Below are positions 10,552 through 21,994 of a stretch of DNA of 64,000 bases, piece after piece (within the stretch, counting starts at the first letter, position 1; the number at the start of each line of letters is the position of its first letter). The DNA comes from Haliotis asinina. Taxonomy: Eukaryota; Mollusca; Gastropoda; Lepetellida; Haliotidae. Both the position numbers and the translations under genes were made by a program. The notes beneath the pieces are model-generated. The model saw nothing but the letters and a program-made list of their open reading frames with translations, was not told the origin of the DNA and ran no database searches. The stretch is from contig NC_090280.1 of the NCBI RefSeq assembly GCF_037392515.1, forward strand, positions 19,449,618-19,513,617. Reading direction: 5' to 3'.

Positions 10552-13500
10552 TTACTTTGTTGTATAAGGAGATGCACGGACTTCCGGTGTTGCACGTGTT
10601 GATACAGGCACGTTATTTTGTGTCTTGTTTTGTAACATGAGACGTCGACTAGTGAGTTTGCACGTACTACTGTAGAAATCACACAGGTGCGACTTGGAGT
10701 CAAACTTGAGCCACGCGGGGCACGCTCTGACATAGTAGATATGTTCAGAGCAGGTGCCGAAGTAGTGGCAGTCGCCGCAGAACTGATAGTCCCCGTTCCC
10801 GAGGTCGTTGCAGTCGTCCGGTGATTCAATACAGAATCCTGCTGCAAAACAAAACACGTGACGTCAAAGTATTTATCTGAGTGAGTGAGTTTAATTTTAC
10901 GCCGCTTTTTGCAGCATTCGAGCAATATCACGGCGGGAGAAAAAAGAAAAGGTATTAACACATTGTACCTATGTACGGAATCGAACCAGGACTTTCGAAT
11001 TTCGGCGTGAAGAACGAACGTACAAACCACTAGAATCCGCCACTGCTCTATTTATCTGTCTGATACCACTTCATTTATACTGGATTATTAGACTGTGCCG
11101 TTAGATGATATCAATGTTTGTGTAGATTCTGTGAACAAGGAAACACGGGGTTGATGACATGAGCACCGCTCACCTTTGGCTGAAATAATCTCGGCTAGTG
11201 TTGGAAATGATTTATCCTTTTGTTTCACAAGCAAACACACCAAGTGAAAAATGTATAATGCATTACAATGCGAAACAGACGCACGAAGAGGAAAATGTCT
11301 TCGCATAGATTACAGTGGGACTGAACCTGGTTGACGTTGCTCAAAGCGATCTTACCGCTAAAACGACCACAACACCCATATTGTCACGTAGACTTAAGGC
11401 AGTCTTAGCGCTAAGGTTGTTTTGTACAACGGCGCCCAAGGCTTTGTTCGTTAACCACCGCCCAATGAATTTTAAAAAAAATGTCCTTAGCAAAACGAAA
11501 AGTGCATTATGCATTCAGTCATGTATGTTACTTTCAGCGATGTATTTAGTGATGGAGTCTGTTCGAACTGGAAATGGGAAAATACTTACTAATATTTGCT
11601 GTGGAAGAAAACGGTAGACCTCTCTCTGAAATAACACCGTAGTTGAACATAAATATGTGTGTTGGAGATGTGTTAAGGCGCCTCTGTAGGACAACGTTCA
11701 ATGAGAAGGTTCTCCTGGTTGTCCTATCACCCTCACAGGATAACGATAATTTGTTGTTGTAAGTGCTCAGTTCATAGAAAATAATCAATGAATCATACCT
11801 GTGTAATAGACAATAAAATATACATACATTCCACATTAGATGTTTTGTTTCCGTTTGTTTTGCTTTGTTTTGTTTTTTTTTAAATTTTTGTTTTGTTTTG
11901 TTTTTGCTTTTTTTGGGGGTGTGTGTGTTTTTGTTTGTATATTTACTTATTTTTTAAAATCATTTTCAGTTTTATGTCCACTTTTCATTATAAATATTTC
12001 GTAACTGAAGATTGTAACTATACATGTATACAAATATACCACCACACAACTCACCGACACAGCGGGGTACAGGGCCGGAATCGTACAACCCAACAGTCAT
12101 ATCGCACGTGCGCGTTATGGCAACCGGTTGTTTCAGTTTGTTGGTTTCAAACACAAATCCCTTTTGACAGGTGAAGGTACACACCCTAGAGTTAAATAAA
12201 CAAGTGTAAACGTCAACCATAAACACGTGTACAGGGCAGCACATTAAAAGTGTTGGACCGAATTCAACCTTCGCTGGGCAATGTTTGTGTCACCTGTCAA
12301 TGATAACTTGGGTAATTTTGAGCAATATACCTCAATATTCCAACTGTTACGTAAATGGCTAGGTTTTGACGAAATACGCCAGTGGTCGTTAATTAGAGCA
12401 ATGTTATACAGTCCTTTATGATGGCATGCGATGAAATTAAAGCACAGATGTCACATGATTCAACCGAGTCGCTTCCCAACAAACACTTTTTGAGTCTTTG
12501 AATGTCATTTAGAAGTGAAAATACATAAGGATGAAGATTATTATGGATATCAACTTCTTTATGAGAGACCTGATGAAGGAGTAAGCATTAACTCCGAAAC
12601 GTTGTGTTCTCTCATAAAGAAGTTGATATCCATAATAATCTTCATTCTTAAACACTTTTTGACTTTAATTTGTTGTTTGCAATATGTGGTCTGTAAATAA
12701 TCGAGACCAGGCAATCCGATGATAAACTTGAAGGGCATCTACCCACTCAATTTGGATACATGTACTATGAAGTCTGTCAATGGAGTCGGCTAGCCTCCGA
12801 ACCTGACCACCTCCCGATAGTCGGCTCTCAAGCTCGCTGACTTGATGGACACATGCGGTCGTATCCCAGTTGCGTAGATCGATGCTCATGCTGTTGATCA
12901 CTGGATTGTCTGGTCCAGGCTAGAATATTACCAGACCACCGCCATACTGCTTTAATATTAAACTAAACTCCCGCACTCACTCGCTCACTCGAAACCACAG
13001 TCATAGATAACGGGCGTGCCCTGGGGACGGGACCCTGCACAGATAATTGCGACTCCTGAAGGTGAATTGTTATCTAATCACATCTAAGGGTTTGATGATA
13101 TAAAACCGTGGAAATTATATAAACTCACACAGTCTGGCCTTGTTTTTCACACGACGTCATCCCGTGTGGCGGTGGCAGGAAGGGTTGACACAGCGCACCT
13201 GCACATAATTCAGTATGATGAACAAGGGACTGAAAAGTGTTCATCCTCGTAACTGAGAAGTTCAACACTACTGTGTTTTCTTATTTGTAGATAACAGGTA
13301 CTGTGGTAATCTGTTTACTGAACCGTAAACATTGTTGTTTTAAGGTGTCTGCGAACTGCCTGTCTGCGTAATGACTGGTAGGGAACTTGGTTACAGTGAG
13401 AGAAGTCTTTGTGACTTTGTGAACTGCAAGGAGAGGATAAGGTGCAGTAAATGTCCTGCAGACGTCCAAAATCAACTTCGTAAAATACTTAAATTCACGT

Positions 13501-16500
13501 TTACCTCAGTGAGTAGTTAAATTACTCTGAAGTCCCTTGATGATAAAAAAGTCATAAATTGTTCAGATTTCCATAGTTTTTTTTACATTGAATTGATATA
13601 TTTAATTACAGCTGATTGAATAAATTATTTCAGCATGCCAGCCAGCCTTCTGACTGAAAGTCTTAGCAGAAAGAAGACACATTAGAGCACTGACTCTCAG
13701 GAGTCAAGCTCACCCATCCAAGGACACCGTTGCATAACTTCAACTGATTTATGACCTGTGCACATGACCATGTGCGCACGTTTTATCGCAGGTTATGTGA
13801 AAACTAGGAGGAACTGGCATTTTGAGAAAGGAATTGTTCAGCACTTTTTATGACAAATGATACTGACGAATGATAATTCGTGAAATACAAACAGGGAACG
13901 AAGGCATCTATTTTAAAAATATTGAAAATCAAAGAGACAGAAAGAGTCAAGTGAGCAATGGTGTGGATTCTATCCTATCCGGGACTCTTGGAGTATTTCT
14001 GGTGTTTATCCCACAAACGAGTACTGATATGGTACAAATGAGAGAGAAAGTGATCACTCGTAGTCGGCGGTTCGAACCAACGACATGCAGATCATAGCAC
14101 ATCTAAGGGACGCAACTTTGCATAGGTACATTGTAGTGGAAGTACACAGCCTACCTTTAGTTGGTTTCACTGTTTCTGAAAGATACAACAAGATTTTATT
14201 TTTTTAGCAAACTGTGTCACTTATGTTTCGATCGTGGTAAGACATGTTTGACGAATACAATGGTTAACATAACAATATTCAAACTACAGCAAACCCGTGA
14301 TTATCTTATGACTCGTGGGATAGGGTGATCAGGCTGACATAGTTAATTTCTTTACGTATCGAAACATCGGACCCAGGACGGTTGCGGGGTAGAATAGACA
14401 ATCCATGCTTGCCGTTAAAAGCGACGATGTTTGTCGTAAGAGGCGACTAACGGGATCGGGTGGTCAGACTCGCTGACTTGGTTGACACATGTCATCGGTT
14501 CCCAATTGCGCAGACCGATGCTCATTTTGTTGGTCACTGGGTTGTCTGGTCCAGACTCGACTATTTACAGACCGCCACCAAATAGCTGGAATATTGCTGA
14601 GTGCGGTGTAAAATTAAAGTCATTCACTCATCCGAAACAGCGTACATCGATGCTCGTGTTGTCAGTAACTGCACTGACCAACAAAGACTCTATCGTTTAC
14701 ATATAGCTGCAACATGGCGGAATGCTTTTGTCAGTTTTACACAGTATCACATATATTTACATGGGCTCAGACCCGTGAAGATCAGTTACAATTGGTCTTC
14801 AGCAATACGTGTTATCGTAGGACCCGACGGATTAGACGATCAGACTCGCTACGTGACTTTGTTCATGCATTTCATAGTATGTCAGATGTGTAAATCTGCG
14901 ATGATAATGTCAGTCACTGGATTGTCTGGTCTGGAATCGATTATTTACAGGCTACTGTCATATCGGATGAACATTACAGAGTACGTCATTAAGTTTGTAT
15001 GTCGCATTCAGCAGTATTCCAGCTATATGGTCTGTAAACCGTGTTTAGACCACATACTCCAATGATCAACGGCTTGGCCATCGGCATTGGCAGTTGGAAT
15101 ATGTGATCAACCAAGTCACCGAGCATGACCACCCCTGATGACAAGCGTTGGTTGCTGAAGACCAGTTGTAACCCGGATGTTCACGAGAACGACGAGACGT
15201 GAGACCTACGTTTGGAATAAGGGCACCCCAGCAGGTCCAATCGCAATGCGATGTGTTGGCGCCACTTGAGAGGGTTGATCCGGACATACTTGGAAATATG
15301 GGGGCATGGGAGCCTCACAGTGTGGTTATGTCTGCTGTCGGAGTTGCCCTGGAAAAACTGAAAAATACCGTTAGTTAGGGAGGTTGGGTCGACAACCCTT
15401 TGGACTGCACACGATGGTGTGTAAGTCTGAAAGGTTAAAAAAATGGAAAACAATGCAGATCGGTAAGATGGCTGCAAATGGAGAAAAGAAGGAAGGTCAG
15501 ATGTTTTGTGGGTTTTTTTTAGCGAGTGAATTTAGTTTTGCGCCGCAGTTAGCAATGTTCCAGCTCTGGGCCAGGCAAATCTGGGCCAGGCAATCCAGTG
15601 ATCAACAGCATGAGGATCGATCTGCACAAATGTGAACCGCTGACACGTGTCAACCAAATCTGTGAGCCTGACCACCCGATCCCGTTAGTCGCCACTTACC
15701 AGAAGCAATCAAATTCAATTCTAGCCCAGACTTTCACGGGTCGTTTTCATTAAGATGCAGCAAACATTATTAGAGTACTAAAGCATGTAGTATATGTTTA
15801 CATATTGATTCATATTTTCTTAAACATTGAGTTACCTGGGTTGGTATCTAAAGTATTGAAAGTTTTATTTACGTGCACCATTTCAGTGTATGAAACTCCC
15901 ACAAGAAACCCAGGAAGCTCACAAGGTTGATAAGTGAAAAATGTCGATGGCCCTGCTAACATGTAACCAGCCGTGTATTAAAATAGGGTCTGATTTGTGG
16001 AAGTTATGTTTTGTTTGATCATGAACTATATAGACCTCGTCTAGGTACCTCAGTTTGTAAATTATTTTCGAAATATTTCTCGTAATCAATGACATTCTCA
16101 AATATATACCCTTGGACATTGTATTGGCCCAAACGGATGGCTATAAAATAAGGTTCTAGACCCGCCATGTAATTAGGTTCTAGGCTCTCCATTTGTTTAC
16201 CTTGTCTGTCACATGGGTATCCCTGTAAGGGAACCACGTGACTCCATCCATGCTGAACAACATCCGATAGAGACTGACGAAGGTATCAATACCGTCTCCC
16301 CTGGTTACCACACCGGTGATCTTGTGCAGGGATTTGAAATTAACCTGAAATTTTGTCAACATATAAATCCTTGAGGAAAACGCAAAGGACGAGATAGGAC
16401 AACGGACTTCCCATTGCAACTGTGAAAATGTAATAACTGATTTCTTGTTATGATCAAAAAAGCTGACCACGAGCCAATTTCCACTCTGCACTCCACATAC

Positions 16501-19468
16501 CAGACTTCAGGCACGATCGAGAACATAAGCGAGTGAGTGATTGAGGGTTTACTCCGGCTTTAGCGCTATTCCAGAAATATCACGGCGGTGGACACCGGAA
16601 ATGGGCTTCACACATTGTACCATTGTTGGGAATCGAACCCGGTTCTTCGGCGTGACATGCGAGGAGAACGTAAGTACATCTTTCCAAATTCAAGAGTCAG
16701 TGCATCTGTCAGTTGTGTACGGCGGATTGTCGTAAATGTAACATGTACCTGAACAAACTGTGCGACATCTTCTTTGTCTGGCCGCCAGATTCCTCGTGTC
16801 TCCGGAAGACGAGCTAATTCTGGTCCGAACAAGTCTGATCTGTTGAGGTACACCGTCGACGCTGTCATCGTGATGTCGGGGGCGGAGTTGGCGAGGAGTG
16901 AGCACGTGCATGACTCTGCAACATACATGATAGCTTTACCGAACTCGTATGTGGGGTAACTAGTCACGTTCCGAAATGAATACAACAGAATACACGTTAG
17001 TCAAAGTTTCCATAAAGGATCCGTTATGGGTCATAACCTAGTTTGTCGTTTCTTAAATCATTATTTGGAATCCTTTCCAGCCATGCTCAGTTTGAGGTTC
17101 CCGGGTCAAAGTTGGTCCCTGTTAACCTGGGCTGTAGAGGGACATTCGATAATGAATTACAAGACAATATTATGCTGTTTTGTCTAGGGTTTGGGCAGTA
17201 GCGTGAGGTTACGAGATTGAATCTTAAGAACAGGCGTTTATCCAGATGTTATTCAAGGCAACGGGTCATGGCAGATGTCCGTTTATTCAAATGAGACGGT
17301 ACTTCAAGGCAGGTGATGGGGACGTTAACTCAAGGAAAGCATTTTTTCGAGGATTCAAGGGCAATCAAGCAAATTATGAAGCTATCAAAACCTGGAATTG
17401 CTTTCTACCGGCATTGCAATTTTTGTAAAAGAATAATACGGCTGTAACTCTGGGATCCTAGTATTTCGCCTGGGGATTGGTATTCTTACCGATAGCACAG
17501 TCTTCAAATTTGTCGGCACCCTCCCACCGACCAGTATTGACGTCACACTTTGACGTCATTACCCTTTCCTTATTAGGGAATGTGTAACAGTAGTTACACG
17601 TAGCATAGCACACTCTGAAACACAGAGACACAAAATATGGCGACAAGAAAGGTAGTCTTGGGCGAGATCAGCGTCAGAGATATACATGACACAAAATTTA
17701 CACTTGACCGTGCTTTTACGATGATTATTACATTTCTTACATATAACGATAACGGTCACTAGAAAAATGACACATATCACACTTTTATAACATGACTGTG
17801 ACAATAACGAAAACATGACAGGCGAAAATCTGAAATATTGTGATGAACTACGTAGCTCCCTAATATTAAAATGTCACCTTTCAAGCGCACAAACCACTAT
17901 ATTACATACGAGGGAAAACATATGAGGGTTCATATTTTTATAGATGCCCTAGAGCAAAATATCACTGTCATGGCGTCGTGAACAATGCCATGACGTCACG
18001 GTTCTCCTGTGACGTTGCGTTCTACAAGCGGTGACGGTGGGGAGTCAGCCCATATTTGAAAGCAGATTTGGGTTTATTCTCCTCAATTTAACGACTTCGG
18101 TAATAAACAGAATAATATATTCGTGCCCATATCATGCTATGTTTACGACATATCGCCTTGCTCTCGCTCGGGAAATACCAACATTTAGGCACTTGTGTCG
18201 TAAACATAATAAGACATGGGCACTCATATAATATCCTCTATATTTGGCACATTCGCACATGCAGTCACGCACACACTTCGACTCACGACATACAGAGTTG
18301 ATCCGTCTTGTTGACAGCTGAGGAGTCCATTCCGTGGGGGTGGGCCAGGCTGACAATAGACTGCTTCTGCAATCTCCACACAGACACCTTTAAACAGACC
18401 CCTCAATGTAGCAGCTACACATATAATCTTTGGTATGTGTGTGAAATGTTAGTGAAGGGTGCGATACCGATTTATGAAGTATAGATGGGTACACAAAATA
18501 CGAGATCTAGGTCACCAGTTGTCCGGCTTCCTTTTCCGTGGGAGCTGAGTGGTCTTGATCGTTGGTTTTGTGTGCTGGTGGTTTTGTACCTGACTTTGAG
18601 AGAATGGAATTCGATCCCCTAGAAGTACTGGAGTCTGTATTTCACAGAGTAAATGTACTTCCAATAAAACACTTGTTAAACTCCAAATCAAATACGGTTA
18701 CTTTATTGTCAGCACCTAGTACAACAAGAACAATAGTTTGACTTTTCCATGAAAGGGAAACATTTTTATTTCCCAAGCAGCGCTTACAATCTCGTTTACT
18801 CAATTACGATATGAAAAAAAAACGGTTGGCCTTTCGTTAAATACCCAACAATATTCTCACAGTGTAACGCTGATCTGTGAATGATCGCGCCTGCACCATT
18901 CAATCAAGTGACTGACATCATAAGCATGGCTTGTCTTGGCGATACTGATCGATGACATTGTATTGACCAAGTCAGAGTGTGTGACCACCTATTGCCTTTT
19001 GTCGCCTTTTATGAGATACATTGGTCGCTGATGACCATTTTCAACTCCGATCTTCACGGGTGTTATACCACCTTCTTGCAGTAACGTAACTATCATTAAA
19101 CACTAGTGTCTAGATAATATCATATAACAAACCCCATAAATGGGTCTTCTTGCAGCTATTTTCTAAATCAATAACGTTTTGAATACAACCTTTTGCAAAT
19201 TGGTCTCACTGTTTTAAGTTCTCTTTCACACAAAAGAGTGAAGGATCACAGCACATTGATGAATAACATGGGATGTATACTACTGTGAGAATTATCAACA
19301 CGCAATGATGAAACGGCGCAACACAAACGTCACATCAACAGTTCATCACAACAAAACAATTACCCGGTGAGACTAACGATGATGGAGGACTCAAAACATC
19401 ACTAATTAAAGCAAAGTTTACGTTTAAACAGACCTACCTAAAATCAACACGGTCAGAATCGCCGCCAT
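10552..19468 (-). CDS. Secreted sushi / discoidin / sushi / chitin-binding protein
   Basis: Exons (minus): 19438-19468, 18294-18360, 17490-17614, 16749-16915, 16201-16344, 15210-15357, 14155-14175, 13129-13198, 12055-12185, 10552-10841; total 1194 bp, 397 aa. Exon 1 is a short signal peptide (MAAILTVLIL). Each sushi domain is split over two exons by a phase-2 intron (CQPGPPPRNGLLSC..; CQPFLPPPHGMTSC..). The F5/8C domain spans three exons: ITMTASTVYLN..GIWRP, VNFKSLHKITGVVTRG, then YVRINPLKW..LRLDLLGC. A 21 bp exon encodes a linker. The last exon is a six-Cys CBM14 module (DCNDLGNGDYQFCGDCHYFG) with a ~30-residue basic tail. Module boundaries are phase 1, consistent with exon shuffling. Binding of chitin and glycans outside the cell is expected from the families; a role in shell, mucus or immunity is inference. 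I do not recognise a named orthologue. Confidence 0.85.
10880..11044 (-). repeat. SINE-A copy
   Basis: Starts 'gagtgagtgagtttaatttt', keeps the B box 'acggaatcgaaccagg', and ends 39-200 bases upstream of the last exon of the sushi/discoidin gene. It contains a purine-rich insertion (agaaaaaagaaaagg). Confidence 0.85.
11840..11970. repeat. T/GT-rich low-complexity tract
   Basis: Long 'tttgttttgttttg' runs in an intron of the sushi/discoidin gene. Confidence 0.7.
12481..12662. mobile_element. Small insertion with hammerhead-ribozyme-like core
   Basis: A 156 bp insert (12494-12649) is flanked by the 13 bp direct repeat 'aaacactttttga' (12481-12493 and 12650-12662). Inside, 43 bp inverted arms (12526-12568 and 12608-12650, one mismatch) enclose 'cctgatgaaggagt..actccgaaac'. 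This has the hammerhead order CUGAUGA (12570-12576), stem II GGAGT/ACTCC, then GAAAC (12596-12600). Such cores are known from Penelope-like elements and retrozymes. The cleavage-site geometry is uncertain. Confidence 0.7.
12770..12989 (+). repeat. SINE-B copy
   Basis: 'atcgatgctcatgctgttgatcactggattgtctggtcc' region intact; tail shortened, then '(actcactc)' run. Intronic. Confidence 0.8.
14370..14634 (+). repeat. SINE-B copy, long variant
   Basis: Contains an extra 'cttgccgttaaaagcgacgatg' segment before 'cgactaacgggatcggg'. Tail 'gtgcggtgtaaaattaaag'. It begins about 195 bases upstream of the micro-exon 14155-14175. Confidence 0.85.
14768..14995 (+). repeat. SINE-B copy, diverged
   Basis: 'acccgtgaagatcagttaca' to 'gaacattacagagtacg'. 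It is followed head-to-tail by an opposite-strand copy. Confidence 0.75.
14998..15187 (-). repeat. SINE-B copy next to an exon
   Basis: 'gcattcagcagtattccagc' through 'tgaagaccagttgtaacccggatg'. It ends 22 bases from exon 15210-15357 and forms an inverted pair with the copy at 14768. Confidence 0.8.
15521..15743 (-). repeat. SINE-B copy
   Basis: 'gcgccgcagttagcaatgttc' to 'cccagactttcacgggtc'. A short internal duplication 'ctgggccaggcaaatctgggccaggcaa' is visible. Confidence 0.85.
16530..16672 (-). repeat. SINE-A copy
   Basis: Intact 'gaaatgggcttcacacattg' and B box 'gggaatcgaacccgg' between two F5/8C exons. Confidence 0.85.
18117..18230. repeat. Fold-back inverted repeat
   Basis: Arms of about 35 bp ('tcgtgcccatatcatgctat..' and '..aagacatgggcactcata') around a ~45 bp loop, MITE-like. 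It is intronic, 64 bases from the first sushi exon. Confidence 0.65.
18540..18680 (+). repeat. SINE-C copy, degenerate
   Basis: 'gagctgagtggtcttgatcg..tgtgtgctggtggttttgtacctgactttgag' parallels the Leu/Ser-tRNA-like SINE at 54943; the 3' part 'cagagtaaatgtactt' is also shared. Confidence 0.55.
18900..19062 (-). repeat. SINE-B fragment
   Basis: Keeps the 5' half of the element (the right end here): 'tgaccaagtcagagtgtgtgaccacc' to 'ccgatcttcacgggtg'. The tail is missing. It lies in intron 1 of the sushi/discoidin gene. Confidence 0.7.
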
Positions 19469-19493
19469 ATTGCTTTTCAATGTCTCACCAGCC

Positions 19494-19498
19494 ATTGG
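19494..19498 (-). promoter_or_regulatory. CCAAT motif upstream of sushi/discoidin gene
   Basis: CCAAT on the minus strand, 26 bases upstream of the start codon at 19468. The transcription start is unknown, so it could lie in the leader. Confidence 0.3.
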
Positions 19499-19499
19499 C

Positions 19500-20139
19500 T
19501 GTCTGCGTCGCTAGGCAGCTTAAAAATGGCGACCGACTGTCATTTTGGAATTTCGGAAATGTTTACATTTGAACGTGATTAGTACTAGTTATCTACTGTG
19601 CCGTGAGACGATCTGATGTACAAACACAGCACTGATAGGTTCTACCTCAACATTCTACGTTGATGGTACGAGTACGGCATACACTTTGTGGTCTAGTCGA
19701 ATTCCGACGTGCAGAGTTGTTTCCCTTGAGTACGAGCGTCTAGGCGTGGTGAACCCGACTGACCTCTGACGTCAGAAACTCTAAACCTTAAAAAGTTATA
19801 CACAAATTGGTACAAATATACAAACAAAATTAGTCGACTTGCAACCTCGTGCTCTTGAATGAAGAGCATGGAAATTCGAAGCCAACGCGTGCAATTTGAC
19901 CTTATGACTTTCGGGAGGCCCAGTTGTCTAATCTAAGGCGCTGTAATTGGCTGATCAGAGTTGCACCCCTTGAGTGCCCCATTAACGTGTGTTCAAAACC
20001 CTGCTCGCCATGACTTTGTCTCTGAACTTGTCAATTTAACTAAGGAGGTGAAACTTTGGAGTCCTTCATTACTTCGAGATTTCATTCTACATGAAGCAGA
20101 TCACTGAGTTACTGTTGACAGTAATGAATGAAGGTAGTT
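19500..20139. other. Non-genic stretch upstream of sushi/discoidin gene
   Basis: Presumed promoter and flank of the minus-strand gene. No exon or known repeat recognised. Confidence 0.4.
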
Positions 20140-20333
20140 TTGTGCTTCAGTCAACAATATTACAGCTATATGGTGGCGGTGTGTAGATTATCAAGTCAGG
20201 ACCATACAATTCAGGGATCATCGATCTGTGCAACTGGGATACGATCACGTGGCAACGAAATCAGAGAGACTGACCAGACGATCCCGTCAGTATGGGTTAC
20301 TGAAGATCAATTCTAGCCCGGTTATTCACGGGT
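20140..20333 (-). repeat. SINE-B copy
   Basis: 'tattacagctatatggtggcgg' to 'ttattcacgggt', with a deletion in the centre. Confidence 0.8.
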
Positions 20334-20346
20334 ATGTTGACAGCGG

Positions 20347-20494
20347 TAAGAGTGAGCGTGAGTGATTTTAGGTTTACGCGGCATTAACCAATATTCCAGC
20401 AATATCACGGCGGGTGACACCAGCAATAGACTACACATATTGTACCCATGCGGTTAATGAAAACCAGGTTTCCCGTATGACGAGTGAACGCTGA
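20347..20494 (-). repeat. SINE-A copy
   Basis: 'gtttacgcggcattaaccaat' and 'ccagcaatatcacggcgggtg'; the B box is disrupted. Confidence 0.75.
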
Positions 20495-20732
20495 AAATAC
20501 CCAACAGGTTCACTCGGTCGTGTCTCCCGAGAATCCAATAGCCTCTTAAACTTCAAGAGATTCGGAAGAGAGGGGAACAAGACAAATGGTTGGTTGGGTG
20601 CGTGCATGGAACTACGTCGCAGGAAAGTTGCGGGTCAGAAAACTCGTGACTGTTTGGGATCACATGTCAAAACATTCACGATACACGCGAGAATTAGCGA
20701 TAAAGCTGACTGCTTCTGGGGTCACATACGGT

Positions 20733-20890
20733 TGGATAGCCTTGTGGCTGATGTGTTCGCTCATTACGCCGAAGACTCGGGTTCGATTCCCCACCTGGGT
20801 ACCATGTGTGAAGCCTATTTCTGGTATCCCTCGCCATGATATTGCTGGAATATTACTAAAAGTGGTATATACCTAAAGTACTCATTCTCT
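20733..20890 (+). repeat. SINE-A copy with clear tRNA head
   Basis: A box region 'tggatagccttgtgg', B box 'gggttcgattcccc', then 'atgtgtgaagcctatttctgg' and the shared tail. It is one of the better heads in the window. Confidence 0.85.
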
Positions 20891-21770
20891 TTCCTTTGTC
20901 CTTAAGTGTATATTTGACATGTTTCAGATAATCTGTACAATCGTGGATGAAAAGTCCTTCAAGACCTTTATGACACGACAGAACCGGCTGAGCGTATAGA
21001 TGGACTTTGGGTAGTGAAAGTATTTTTCATGTTGTGTTCGCACAGATCTAACACGGTGGAAATCGTACCCATCAGTAGATCGTTGCCCTTAGTATCATCA
21101 CTAGAATGTCTGTAACCGGCAGAAACGAACATACAGAAGCAAGTCACACACACTCACATCCAAACATTCACACCAACACACAAACGCAAACATACACCGG
21201 CTCACACGTTTCGAATGTTTCGGCAAGGCCCCATGATCTACTTCATCAGTGATGTATGTTGTTGCATGCTTTGATGAGCTGTGTACTACTCTCAAGGAAA
21301 CCAGAATCAGTTTGGAGCAAGATCATTACTACTTTGCCTTCGTCAATTTCATATCCGTTTTAAAAAAATAATCCTGTGACAAAAAATGCAATTTGTGCGC
21401 TAATCGAACGGAAAACAGAATCAATTTTAATCAAGGACATGGCATTTTTATCTTCACCAATTCAACATCCATTTAACCACATGAAGAACAATTAATTTCT
21501 GTCACCGAGATAACATCTGTTTCCCCAACAACGAAGGTCGTCACATGGAGATGTTTGTATTCCGGGCTAGGAGTATCTGAAAGGGGGAAACTCATTAGAT
21601 AGATACATGTGGGAGGGTGCTTGGCTTATGATAACCTTGGTTATCTCGTCATTACCTGTTTCCTTCTGAAGCTCATGTTTGGCATGTACACGGTAACCAA
21701 GTCGTCTCCGGTGGTGTCATTCGTTGTGGAGTTGCGTCCCTTTGCGCACACAAGAAACCTGACTTTTGTC

Positions 21771-21961
21771 ATTTTACGCCACACCCAACAGCCATATGGA
21801 GGCGGTCTACAAATAGTAGATTGGTCAACATCATGATCATCGATCTGCGCCATTGGGATTCGATGACATGTGTCAGCCAAGTCAGGGTGTCTGACTACCA
21901 GGTCCCGTTTTATGAGCACGGGTTGCTGAAGGCCAACTCTAATCCGGATCTCGAGGGGTTT
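21771..21961 (-). repeat. SINE-B copy
   Basis: 'ttacgccacacccaacagcc' to 'aatccggatctcgagggg'. The mariner begins 35 bases to its right. Confidence 0.8.
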
Positions 21962-21994
21962 AAGAAAGCCTTCCCGTTCAGTTCCTCGATGGGC

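Noticed and set aside
15181-15357. Gene ending at the in-frame stop at 15181 (236 aa, sushi plus discoidin only)
   Set aside because: Reading through the donor GTAGGT gives a stop nine codons on, and the lengths also sum to a frame. The phase-1 donor linking to the micro-exon and second sushi exons is preferred; a retained-intron short isoform stays possible.
2779-19468. One giant gene joining the sushi/discoidin and Pif-like exons
   Set aside because: All phases would allow it, but there is a stop with an adjacent AATAAA at 10552 and a separate signal-peptide exon at 6992-7049, so two genes fit better.
20733-20820. Functional tRNA gene (also at 35119 and 62147)
   Set aside because: These are heads of SINE-A copies with the same downstream body each time.
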